From NCBI GenBank assembly GCA_938073845.1, contig CALJEO010000071.1:1-7738 (forward strand): 7,738 nucleotides of DNA. Reading direction: 5' to 3'. The position numbers were made by a program, and so were the translations under genes. The notes under the pieces were generated by a model, which saw only the letters and a list, made by a program, of their open reading frames with translations, made no database searches and was not told the origin of the DNA. How positions within the stretch are numbered: the stretch's first letter is position 1; every line of letters starts with the position of its first letter. Positions 1-5,831 of this stretch are shown here, one piece after another. This DNA is from an uncultured archaeon (GTDB lineage Archaea; Korarchaeota; Korarchaeia; Korarchaeales; Korarchaeaceae).

Positions 1-83
1 TATGGCCGATGTAATATGAATTTCAACCATTCCTTAATTTACCACGGGAAGTCCCTCACGTCCTGTTGCGATTCGTCACTTCC

Positions 84-101
84 CCGAAATATTCTTAAAT
101 A
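84..101 (+). promoter_or_regulatory. Archaeal BRE/TATA promoter of the glycosyltransferase
   Basis: CCGAAAT (84-90) resembles a purine-rich BRE and CTTAAATA (94-101) is a good archaeal TATA box. Its centre lies about 26 bp before ATG 123, so transcription should start at or next to that codon. No Shine-Dalgarno sequence precedes ATG 111 or ATG 123. The same CCGAAAT heptamer precedes the TATA box of the aminotransferase operon. Confidence 0.55.
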
Positions 102-122
102 GAACCTAGGATGGTATATCGG

Positions 123-2117
123 ATGATCCTTGCGGTCTCCAGGAACCTCGTGATACTCGCATCCCCATTGGCCCTATCCATCATCATATCTCTGATCATT
201 GCCAGCAAGAACATCCTCTTCCCTCTCGCGTTCCTACTAATATTCGATATGGTCCTATGCACATTTTCCTCAGTCGTCTTCCTCTCCTACTGGAGGAAGG
301 GTAGGTCCTACTCGAGGATGCTCGAGGAAGCGATGAGGTTCCCATGGCCCAAAAGGGAGGTTAAGGTTGCGGTGCTCATCCCCGTCTACAACGAACCCCC
401 CTCATTGGTCGTTCAGACGGCCATAGCTGCAGGCATCTCTCTGGAGGAACTGGAGGGGGATGTTTATGTGCTCGACGATTCCACCGATCAGGACATCTTA
501 GCCGAGCTAGATGCCTACTCTAGGGAGTACGGTTTCAAGGTCTTCAGGAGGGGGGGCCGCAGGGGTTACAAGGCAGGTGCCCTTAACGATTGGCTGAGGG
601 AATTCGGGAGTCAATACGATTTCCTGATGATCCTGGACGCGGATCAGAGACCCCTCCCCGGTATCTTCAGATATACCCTCAGCTTCTTCGATGATCCAAA
701 CGTCGCCTTCGTCCAGGTGCCCCAGTACTACTCCAGGCTGGACACCACGGTGGCCCTATCCGCTCACCTCCAGCAGATCCCCTTCCTGAGGGTGGTCATG
801 AAGGGTAGGCATGTGAACGGTAGCGCTTTCTGCATCGGTAGCGGAACAGTCTTCAGGGTCAAGCATATAATGGAAACAGGCTTCTGGGAGGAATCAGTCA
901 CTGAAGACATACACACATCACTTCACCTTCACGAGAGAGGGTATAAGAGCGTTTACGTTGACCTCCCATTAGTCTGGCACGGCGAGGCCCCTCAGGACAT
1001 GCTCGCCTACTGGACCCAGCAGAGTAGGTGGGCTTTAGGAAGCTTTCAGCTATTGGAAAGGCTTCTGAGGTCTAAGATATCGCTCAACAAGTTCTTGGAT
1101 TACCTGATGGGGATCTTCTACTGGCTGCACGTGGGACCTCTGACCCTGGTGGACTTAGCCGCTCCCGCCATCTTCCTCCTCACGGGAATTCCGTTCATAA
1201 TAATGCACCCCCTCATCTACCTCCTCATATACATGCCTATCTTCCTAGTCTCACTGATCCTCTTCCTCATATCGATGAGGCCCTACCGCTACGGCCTCGA
1301 GGAGTTCCTCTTCCACCAGGGAATCCAGTTGGTGGCCTCGCTACCCGTCACCCTCTCGTTCCTCAGATGGTTGGGGAGGCGGAAGGGCATCTTCAAGGTG
1401 ACCCCCAAGGGTCAGGCCGAGAGGAGATTCACGCTATATCACCTCTACTTTCCCGCGATCCTGCTTTTACTCTCCGCCTCGATCCTCATCGGCTCACTGA
1501 GGTTAGCGAGTCTCCAAGACGAGATTCTGTTCTACGCTTACTTGGTTAACTTCTTCTGGGCGGGTTGGTGGTTCTCGATTACCCTATCCGCGTTTTACGT
1601 GTCCCTAGCTCACCAAGCTCCTCCGGAAATTAAGGAGAGGGTGAAGCAGACTTACGAAGGTTTGGAGAGCTTGGTTCTGGAGATGTTCTCCTGCGCGATA
1701 GCCTTCGAGATTTCCTTGGCCAGATACTATCGTAAGCTATCGAGAATCAACCCCAGATATTCAAGGGAACTGGAGGAGATCTCTACAGATTCCTTAAGGC
1801 ATTCTAGGATCTTGAGAGAGACCTTATCAGCTGCGAACATGATCCAAGCCGCTGACGCGAGCTGCCCCTGGATAAGGCGCTACTTGGAGAAGATAAGTTA
1901 TTTAGAAAAGAGATGTGAGGAAATGAGCCTAGAGGAGTGCATACTATCTCAGGAAGAGCTCATCATGTATGTCTTCACAAAGTTAGTCATGGAGAGCTGT
2001 AAGCCTCTCCTGCTGGACACCGAGGGGATCGAAAGGATATCTGAGGATGAGCTTCGGCACGAGAGGATCCTCAGGAATATGAAGAGGGAGCTGAGAGCTC
2101 CTGAGGGATTCCCTTGA
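123..2117 (+). CDS. BcsA-like processive family 2 glycosyltransferase with C-terminal ferritin-like domain
   Basis: Predicted membrane enzyme that polymerises a sugar from a nucleotide-sugar donor on the cytosolic face and probably extrudes the glycan. Residues are numbered from ATG 123 (664 aa). Two N-terminal membrane helices (about 6-28 and 31-55) precede a GT-A domain with the cellulose-synthase signature: DDS (D118, D119), DAD (D172, D174), TED (T260-D262) and QQSRW (Q299-W303). Helices at about 328-352 and 356-384 follow, then an exact FxVTxK gating-loop motif (F424-K429) and helices at about 440-460 and 467-495. Residues about 502-660 look like a ferritin/rubrerythrin-type four-helix domain: E529 in helix 1, DSLRH (D556-H560) in helix 2, E611/E612 in helix 3 and DELRH (D642-H646) in helix 4. 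S557 replaces the usual Glu of the first ExxH. An even helix count puts this domain in the cytosol. An in-frame ATG at 111 exists, but the TATA box at 94-101 favours a leaderless start at 123. The glycan product is unknown. Confidence 0.9.
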   Translation: MILAVSRNLVILASPLALSIIISLIIASKNILFPLAFLLIFDMVLCTFSSVVFLSYWRKGRSYSRMLEEAMRFPWPKREVKVAVLIPVYNEPPSLVVQTAIAAGISLEELEGDVYVLDDSTDQDILAELDAYSREYGFKVFRRGGRRGYKAGALNDWLREFGSQYDFLMILDADQRPLPGIFRYTLSFFDDPNVAFVQVPQYYSRLDTTVALSAHLQQIPFLRVVMKGRHVNGSAFCIGSGTVFRVKHIMETGFWEESVTEDIHTSLHLHERGYKSVYVDLPLVWHGEAPQDMLAYWTQQSRWALGSFQLLERLLRSKISLNKFLDYLMGIFYWLHVGPLTLVDLAAPAIFLLTGIPFIIMHPLIYLLIYMPIFLVSLILFLISMRPYRYGLEEFLFHQGIQLVASLPVTLSFLRWLGRRKGIFKVTPKGQAERRFTLYHLYFPAILLLLSASILIGSLRLASLQDEILFYAYLVNFFWAGWWFSITLSAFYVSLAHQAPPEIKERVKQTYEGLESLVLEMFSCAIAFEISLARYYRKLSRINPRYSRELEEISTDSLRHSRILRETLSAANMIQAADASCPWIRRYLEKISYLEKRCEEMSLEECILSQEELIMYVFTKLVMESCKPLLLDTEGIERISEDELRHERILRNMKRELRAPEGFP

Positions 2118-2190
2118 TCAATGGGAAGGTCGTCGCACCTTGCCTCCTCGGAACTGGAGGTAGAATCCCCTTCTGCCTTCCCTGGAGGGC

Positions 2191-2451
2191 TCAGGGATGG
2201 TAGATCGCTACCAAAACGCAATCCTCTGAGAGGAAGCCATAGTGTCTAGTTCCCCTGGGGATAAGTATGGCCTCTCCCTCCGCCACCTCGGAATCCCCCC
2301 TGCCATCTACATGTACCCTAGCTTTCCCCCTAACCACATAGGCTATCTCATCGCCCTCGTGCGTGTGCTCGGGTATTGGATCATCCTCCCTCTCCGACAG
2401 CACCCTCACCACCTTAACATCCCCGGATTCAAGGACGGTTATCCTCCTCAT
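2191..2451 (-). CDS. Small single-domain cupin protein
   Basis: An 86-residue beta-barrel protein covering one complete cupin domain and nothing else. Cupin motif 1 is visible as HTH (H29, H31), E35 and G42; motif 2 runs from G59 through PRG (P65-G67) to H70. H29, H31, E35 and H70 form the normal 3-His/1-Glu site, so a bound metal such as Mn, Fe, Ni or Zn is expected. Family members include small isomerases, dioxygenases and sugar- or ligand-binding proteins, and the sequence does not choose among them. The start is ATG 2451. Upstream, the frame stays open for 16 codons to a TAG with no standard start codon. The gene is convergent with the glycosyltransferase (73 bp gap) and lies downstream of the dehydrogenase but has its own TATA-like element. 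No signal peptide is seen, so it is probably cytosolic. Confidence 0.85.
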   Translation of the reverse strand: MRRITVLESGDVKVVRVLSEREDDPIPEHTHEGDEIAYVVRGKARVHVDGRGDSEVAEGEAILIPRGTRHYGFLSEDCVLVAIYHP

Positions 2452-2481
2452 AGCGCCGACCGGCTCGGTGATCTCGCTGTC

Positions 2482-2489
2482 TATTAAAA
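2482..2489 (-). promoter_or_regulatory. Probable TATA box of the cupin gene
   Basis: On the minus strand this reads TTTTAATA, centred about 34 bp before ATG 2451. That predicts transcription starting near 2459 and a leader of only about 8 nt. A second TATA-like element, CTTATATA, lies farther upstream (minus strand, about 2519-2526) and could give a longer leader. Confidence 0.4.
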
Positions 2490-2493
2490 GGTC

Positions 2494-2511
2494 ATCAGCC
2501 TAACGGCTGGT
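2494..2511 (-). other. Short hairpin between dehydrogenase and cupin genes
   Basis: A 7-bp stem (one G-T wobble) with a four-base loop: on the minus strand ACCAGCC, GTTA, GGCTGAT. It is followed shortly by CCTTTTAATAG. It could end the upstream dehydrogenase transcript or be a structured leader if the farther cupin promoter is used. Archaeal termination does not need hairpins, so the role is open. A second stem, GGCACC (2552-2557) with GGTGCC (2569-2574), lies in the same gap. No RNA gene could be assigned to 2452-2637. Confidence 0.3.
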
Positions 2512-2637
2512 CCCTCGTATATAAGGTCACCACAGCGGTCTCGTTAGCTGAGGCACCTCGCATACCATGGTGCCGCTTCCGATGGCTGGTCGACGCGCTA
2601 AGGGATCCCCAATATGCCTGAAGCTTGTTCGGTGGAG

Positions 2638-3330
2638 CTATACCTTAGGGAGGTGGGGCCCCATCAGCCTCAGCAGCCCCAGGTATCTCGGCACGTATAC
2701 CCTCTCCTTCCCCTCCCTCAACGCCTTGATCACGCTCCTAGCCACCGCTTCCGGGGTTATGCCCCCCTTCACTTCCTTCCCAGCCCTCAAGTGAAAGGCC
2801 GTCCTCACCAATCCCGGGTAAACTGAGACGAGCCTTATGCCTCTCTCCCTGAGCTCATCCCTCATCGCCTCGCTGACGTAATGAAGAGCGATCTTAGTAG
2901 CTCCGTACAGGGGAAGATCAACCAGGAGCACGTGAACCCCTGCTGTTATCACGTTGACTACAACTGATCCCTCACCCATGAGTGGGAGGAGCTCCCTAGT
3001 CAGGAGTATCGGTGCTAGGAAATTCACGGAGGTCATCCTGATCACATCATCCGCCTCCATCTCCAAGGTCCTTCTGTAGGCCCCGAAACCGGCGTTGTTA
3101 ACGAGGACATCTAAATTACCTAAGCCCGCTAGCTTCCCCCTTATCTGGCTCAGCGAGCCCAGATCACTCAAATCGGTTACTATGAAATGGAAGTTCCTGC
3201 ACCTCTCAGCTAGTTCCCTTAAAGCCGCTTCGTTCCTGGATAATCCTATTACCCTCGCCCCCTCCCTGCAGAACTCTAATACCAAGGCTTTACCTATACC
3301 GCTTGAGGCTCCGGTCACCACTGCGTTCAT
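2638..3330 (-). CDS. Short-chain dehydrogenase/reductase (SDR), NAD(P)-dependent
   Basis: A 230-residue classical-type SDR oxidoreductase with a Rossmann fold; substrate unknown. Visible motifs are the TGASSGIG nucleotide-binding loop (6-13), D53 contacting adenine, NNAG (78-81), the structural N103, the catalytic pair Y142 and K146 (YGATK), and a PG-x-V-x-T segment (172-177). An Arg after strand beta-2 (SRN, R32) suggests preference for NADP(H). The catalytic Ser, expected 13 residues before the Tyr, is Thr129. The frame is open for 26 more codons upstream to an ATG at 3408, but ATG 3330 is preferred: the protein then begins directly with the beta-1 strand of the fold, and a TATA box lies about 26 bp upstream, predicting a leaderless mRNA. 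The gene is transcribed away from the Lrp-type regulator across an AT-rich spacer. Its C-terminus is slightly short for the family. Confidence 0.9.
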   Translation of the reverse strand: MNAVVTGASSGIGKALVLEFCREGARVIGLSRNEAALRELAERCRNFHFIVTDLSDLGSLSQIRGKLAGLGNLDVLVNNAGFGAYRRTLEMEADDVIRMTSVNFLAPILLTRELLPLMGEGSVVVNVITAGVHVLLVDLPLYGATKIALHYVSEAMRDELRERGIRLVSVYPGLVRTAFHLRAGKEVKGGITPEAVARSVIKALREGKERVYVPRYLGLLRLMGPHLPKV

Positions 3331-3350
3331 AGCGCGGTGGTATCGGACCC

Positions 3351-3358
3351 ATTTAAAA
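3351..3358 (-). promoter_or_regulatory. TATA box of the SDR gene
   Basis: On the minus strand this reads TTTTAAAT, centred about 26 bp before ATG 3330. This predicts a leaderless transcript starting at that codon. It also argues against the upstream ATG at 3408, which would lie before the promoter. Confidence 0.55.
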
Positions 3359-3421
3359 CTATCACAGTCCCACAGGGCTTCATCCAGATCAAGTGAGATA
3401 ATATCCAATATCCTTTATGGT

Positions 3422-3461
3422 AAATTTTATATAAATTTTAATTTGAAAACTAATAAAATTA
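3422..3461. promoter_or_regulatory. Phased AAATTTTA repeats in AT-rich divergent intergenic region
   Basis: AAATTTTA occurs at 3422-3429 and 3433-3440 (11 bp apart). A reverse-oriented copy, TAAAATTA, lies at 3454-3461, giving AATTTTA-N13-TAAAATT as a perfect 7-bp inverted repeat. Offsets of 11 and 21 bp place all copies on one DNA face. The location between the SDR gene and the divergent Lrp-family gene would suit an autoregulatory site. In 3421-3540 only 25 of 120 bases are G or C, so low-complexity chance repeats are possible. Confidence 0.3.
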
Positions 3462-3555
3462 AATATATCTTGCGACTGAAGTTTTATTATACATGTTTCT
3501 TCGGGTTTTATCAAAATTATGAAAAGTCGAATGGATTTGCTATACCTCATGTAAA

Positions 3556-3565
3556 CTTATTTATA
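3556..3565 (+). promoter_or_regulatory. Probable TATA box of the Lrp-family gene
   Basis: CTTATTTATA is centred about 34 bp before the TTG start at 3595. Transcription would start near 3587, leaving a very short leader. GGGGTG at 3584-3589 could be a weak Shine-Dalgarno sequence but overlaps the predicted transcript start. Confidence 0.4.
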
Positions 3566-3594
3566 GGGAAAGGCGTATAGCCCGGGGTGTCAGC

Positions 3595-4053
3595 TTGGAG
3601 AAACTCGATGAGTTAGATTTAGTTATACTCAAGATCCTTCAGGAGGACTGCAAGAGGAACATAGGGGAGATATCGGAGATCCTCAAGATACCGAAATCCA
3701 CGGTCCACTACAGGATAGGTAGGTTGGAGAAGCTCGGGTTCATAGAGGGATGCTATGCGAAGGTCAGTGCTGAGAAATTGGGGAAGAACCTAGTTGCCAT
3801 CACCCTAGTTAGAGCTAAGTACAGGCCCGGATACCATGAGAAGGTGGGTGAGAAGATCAAGGAGCTTCCTGGGGTATGGGCCGTTTACTTCGTGTTCGGG
3901 GAGACCGATTTCGTTGTCCTGCTGAGGGTTAGTGATGTCAAGGAGCTGATGAAGACGATAGAGCAGATGATGAATATTGAGGAGATCGAGAGGACCTCCA
4001 CTATGATAGTCGCGAAGACAATAAAAGAGGATCCCAGGATAAGGATCTACTGA
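3595..4053 (+). CDS. Lrp/AsnC-family transcriptional regulator
   Basis: A 152-residue DNA-binding regulator of the feast/famine (Lrp/AsnC) family, normal full length. Residues about 5-60 form the winged helix-turn-helix: LDLVILKILQ is the first helix and KSTVHYRIGRLEKLG (34-48) the recognition helix region. Residues about 66-140 are the RAM/AsnC effector domain, with GETDF (102-106) matching the conserved G-x-x-D turn that helps form the ligand pocket at the dimer interface. Family members form dimers to octamers and sense amino acids. The start is TTG 3595; no in-frame ATG is present just upstream. The gene runs toward the aminotransferase/aldehyde dehydrogenase operon and its stop is 3 bp from the end of that operon's last gene. 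Regulating that operon, itself, or the divergent SDR gene are all reasonable inferences; none is shown directly. Confidence 0.93.
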   Translation: MEKLDELDLVILKILQEDCKRNIGEISEILKIPKSTVHYRIGRLEKLGFIEGCYAKVSAEKLGKNLVAITLVRAKYRPGYHEKVGEKIKELPGVWAVYFVFGETDFVVLLRVSDVKELMKTIEQMMNIEEIERTSTMIVAKTIKEDPRIRIY

Positions 4054-4056
4054 ACG

Positions 4057-4350
4057 CTACCTAAGCACCACCTCAATTCCCTCTATCTCCCGCCAACTGC
4101 CCTCACTTATCCTCCATCTTCCCCTGATCACCACTTTCTGCAGATAGAGATCGCTAATCACCTCCACTTCCCTGGAGGCGAGCCCAGGGAGCTTCAGGCT
4201 GATCCTCTGCAGGGGGGCGCCCTGGGGTGTGAGGACCTCGAGCTCCACCGAGACCTCCTCCTCGCAGGAGTTCGATAGCCTGAGAGGGATGTGCTCCTGA
4301 TCGACCGTGTCGAGCCAAGGGCTGCCGGGCGATACCCTCAGGCAATCCAT
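4057..4350 (-). CDS. Hypothetical protein, probable small beta-sandwich, last gene of the aminotransferase operon
   Basis: I do not recognise this 97-residue protein. It alternates hydrophobic and polar residues in several likely beta strands (about 20-27, 33-40, 48-54, 60-66, 70-78, 89-96), with an N-x-C-x-E-x-x-V stretch near 27-33. This resembles the Ig-like/CARDB style of beta sandwich. There is no signal peptide or membrane helix, so it is probably cytosolic. It belongs to the operon: its ATG lies 10 bp after the aldehyde dehydrogenase stop, and its Shine-Dalgarno GAGGT (4358-4362) overlaps that stop codon, indicating coupled translation. A role as an accessory or stabilising partner of the dehydrogenase or aminotransferase is possible but inferred only from position. 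C29 is one of only two Cys, with C3. Confidence 0.7.
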   Translation of the reverse strand: MDCLRVSPGSPWLDTVDQEHIPLRLSNSCEEEVSVELEVLTPQGAPLQRISLKLPGLASREVEVISDLYLQKVVIRGRWRISEGSWREIEGIEVVLR

Positions 4351-4357
4351 GATCCCT

Positions 4358-4362
4358 ACCTC
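4358..4362 (-). promoter_or_regulatory. Ribosome binding site overlapping the aldehyde dehydrogenase stop
   Basis: GAGGT on the minus strand, 7 nt before ATG 4350, shares bases with the upstream TGA. It fixes the start of the small gene and suggests translational coupling to the aldehyde dehydrogenase. Confidence 0.6.
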
Positions 4363-5830
4363 AGAACCACCTGACTATACCTACCTTCCTGTCCGTGAAG
4401 AAGTCCACCGCATCCATCTGTGGGTGGTGGCTCCCCACTCCGGATATCCTCCTCCCTCCGAACGGGAACCAGCCTACTGGGGCCGCTATCCCTATGTTTA
4501 TCCCGACGTTGCCCACCTGAACGCTATGCAAGAACTCCCTGGCGTGCTTCCCGCTGCTAGTGAATATGGAGGCCGAGTGATTGTACTTGCTCTTATTTAT
4601 CCACTCTATGACCTCCTCTAGACTCTCCGCCCTCATCAGATTGGCAACTGGCCCGAATATCTCCTCCCTAGCTATCTTCATATCTGGGGTAACGCCCTCC
4701 AGCACCGTTGGCCCAAGGTAGAAGCCGTTCGGGTAGTCAGCTGATCTGAAGTCCCTACCATCCAGGAGCGGCTTAGCTCCCTCCTCAAGGGCCAAGTCCA
4801 CCATCCTGATCACGTTCTCCCTGTACCTCCTGCTCGCCATAGGACCCATCTCGCTCCTCTCATCCAGTCCGTACCCTATCCTCACCCCCTTGGCCAGCTC
4901 CAGGAAGGCGTTCTTGAACCTCTCATAGATATCTCCTATGATGACTATGTTCTGAATTGCCAAGCACCTCTGCCCCGTGTTCCCGAACTTGGAGTCCCTC
5001 AGGTTGTGCGCGGTCCTCTCCAGGTCCGCATCGGGCATCACAACAGAGTAGTTAGCGGCACCACCTCCCCCAAGGAACCTCTTCCCCCTGGAGGCCGAGA
5101 GCTCGTAAAGCCTGAGGGCGGCATCGCTCGTCCCCACGAAGGCCGTACCTTCAACCAGCGGATGCGTCACTAGGTGCTCTCCCACGATGTGGTCAGTGTA
5201 TATCAGGTTCAGCACACCGGGGGGAAGCTCCTTAGCCAATAGCTCCATCACCATCACCATCGGGAGCGGCGTCGTAGTGCTCACCTTCACAACCAGCGTG
5301 TCTCCCAGCGCCAGGGCGTAGGGGATGAACCAGAAGGGTATCATTATTGGGAAGTTGTAGGGACTCACGATAGCGAACACTCCAAGAGGTTCCCTTATCA
5401 GCACCTCATCCACTCCCTTCGCTATCTCCTGCTGATACTCTCCCTTTGCCAAGCTGTAGGCCACAGATATTGCTGCCTCAACGTTCTCTATCGATCTCCT
5501 AAGGTCCCCTCTCGACTCCCTTATCACCTTACCATGGTTCTGCGTGTTCACCCTGGCCAGCATCTCCTTATTCTCCTCAAGCAGGTACTTCATCCTGAAT
5601 ATGTACTGAAGTCTGTCAGGAACCGGGAGCCCGCTCCAGGTCTTGAAGGCCTCGTGAGCTGCCTCGACAGCCTCATCGACCTCAGCCTTAGTCGCCATCG
5701 GTACCTCGGCTATCACCTCACCCCTTCCCGGATCGTAAACCTGGGCGTAGTTGCTGGTCGATGACTCGACCCACCTACCGTTAACGAAGAGCTTCACCCT
5801 ACCATAATCCATCTTGGGTGGCTCCAGCAT
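4361..5830 (-). CDS. CoA-acylating-type aldehyde dehydrogenase, methylmalonate/malonate semialdehyde dehydrogenase family
   Basis: A 489-residue ALDH-superfamily enzyme, full length. It probably oxidises a carboxylated semialdehyde with NAD+ and CoA to an acyl-CoA (for malonate semialdehyde, acetyl-CoA plus CO2). Visible: oxyanion N159 in SPYNFP, cofactor-binding K182, catalytic C289 in GQRC, and EEIFGP (389-394). The general-base Glu of ordinary hydrolytic ALDHs, expected at position 255 in the E-L-G-G-K-N element, is Gly in LGGGGAAN. Loss of that Glu, the GQRC context, the RGDLRR-S-I-E-N-V-E segment with R112, and VVMPDADLE all match the MMSDH (ALDH6) branch. The start is ATG 5830, one base after the aminotransferase stop, behind a strong GGAGGTGA ribosome site; ATG 5812 is an alternative. 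Operon position after an omega-aminotransferase fits semialdehyde oxidation. Succinate semialdehyde oxidation cannot be excluded. C-terminal residues GVGSHHPQ differ from typical MMSDH. Confidence 0.88.
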   Translation of the reverse strand: MLEPPKMDYGRVKLFVNGRWVESSTSNYAQVYDPGRGEVIAEVPMATKAEVDEAVEAAHEAFKTWSGLPVPDRLQYIFRMKYLLEENKEMLARVNTQNHGKVIRESRGDLRRSIENVEAAISVAYSLAKGEYQQEIAKGVDEVLIREPLGVFAIVSPYNFPIMIPFWFIPYALALGDTLVVKVSTTTPLPMVMVMELLAKELPPGVLNLIYTDHIVGEHLVTHPLVEGTAFVGTSDAALRLYELSASRGKRFLGGGGAANYSVVMPDADLERTAHNLRDSKFGNTGQRCLAIQNIVIIGDIYERFKNAFLELAKGVRIGYGLDERSEMGPMASRRYRENVIRMVDLALEEGAKPLLDGRDFRSADYPNGFYLGPTVLEGVTPDMKIAREEIFGPVANLMRAESLEEVIEWINKSKYNHSASIFTSSGKHAREFLHSVQVGNVGINIGIAAPVGWFPFGGRRISGVGSHHPQMDAVDFFTDRKVGIVRWF

Positions 5831-5831
5831 A

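Noticed and set aside
1..30. Minus-strand ATG at 30 (reading MVEIHITSAI) possibly starting a gene that leaves the window
   Set aside because: Only ten codons are visible, the AAGGA before it is too close to the ATG, and no TATA box sits at the leaderless distance. It cannot be told from chance.
2118..2190. CCTCC-N8-GGAGG hairpin in the convergent gap as a bidirectional terminator
   Set aside because: The stem is only 5 bp, there is no T-run on either strand, and archaeal terminators are usually T-rich rather than hairpin-based.
2452..2637. Possible tRNA, C/D-box or H/ACA RNA gene between the SDR and cupin genes
   Set aside because: A TGATGA-like box (minus strand near 2495) has no matching CTGA downstream, no T-loop or acceptor stem is found, and the two short stems do not form a recognisable RNA.
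2530..2640. Extension of the SDR by read-through of its TAG into about 36 open codons
   Set aside because: The protein is already near full family length, the extra residues do not resemble an SDR C-terminus, and there is no sign of pyrrolysine or recoding.
3331..3408. 26-residue N-terminal extension of the SDR from ATG 3408
   Set aside because: It would cover the TATA box at 3351-3358, and the family fold begins at the Met encoded at 3330.
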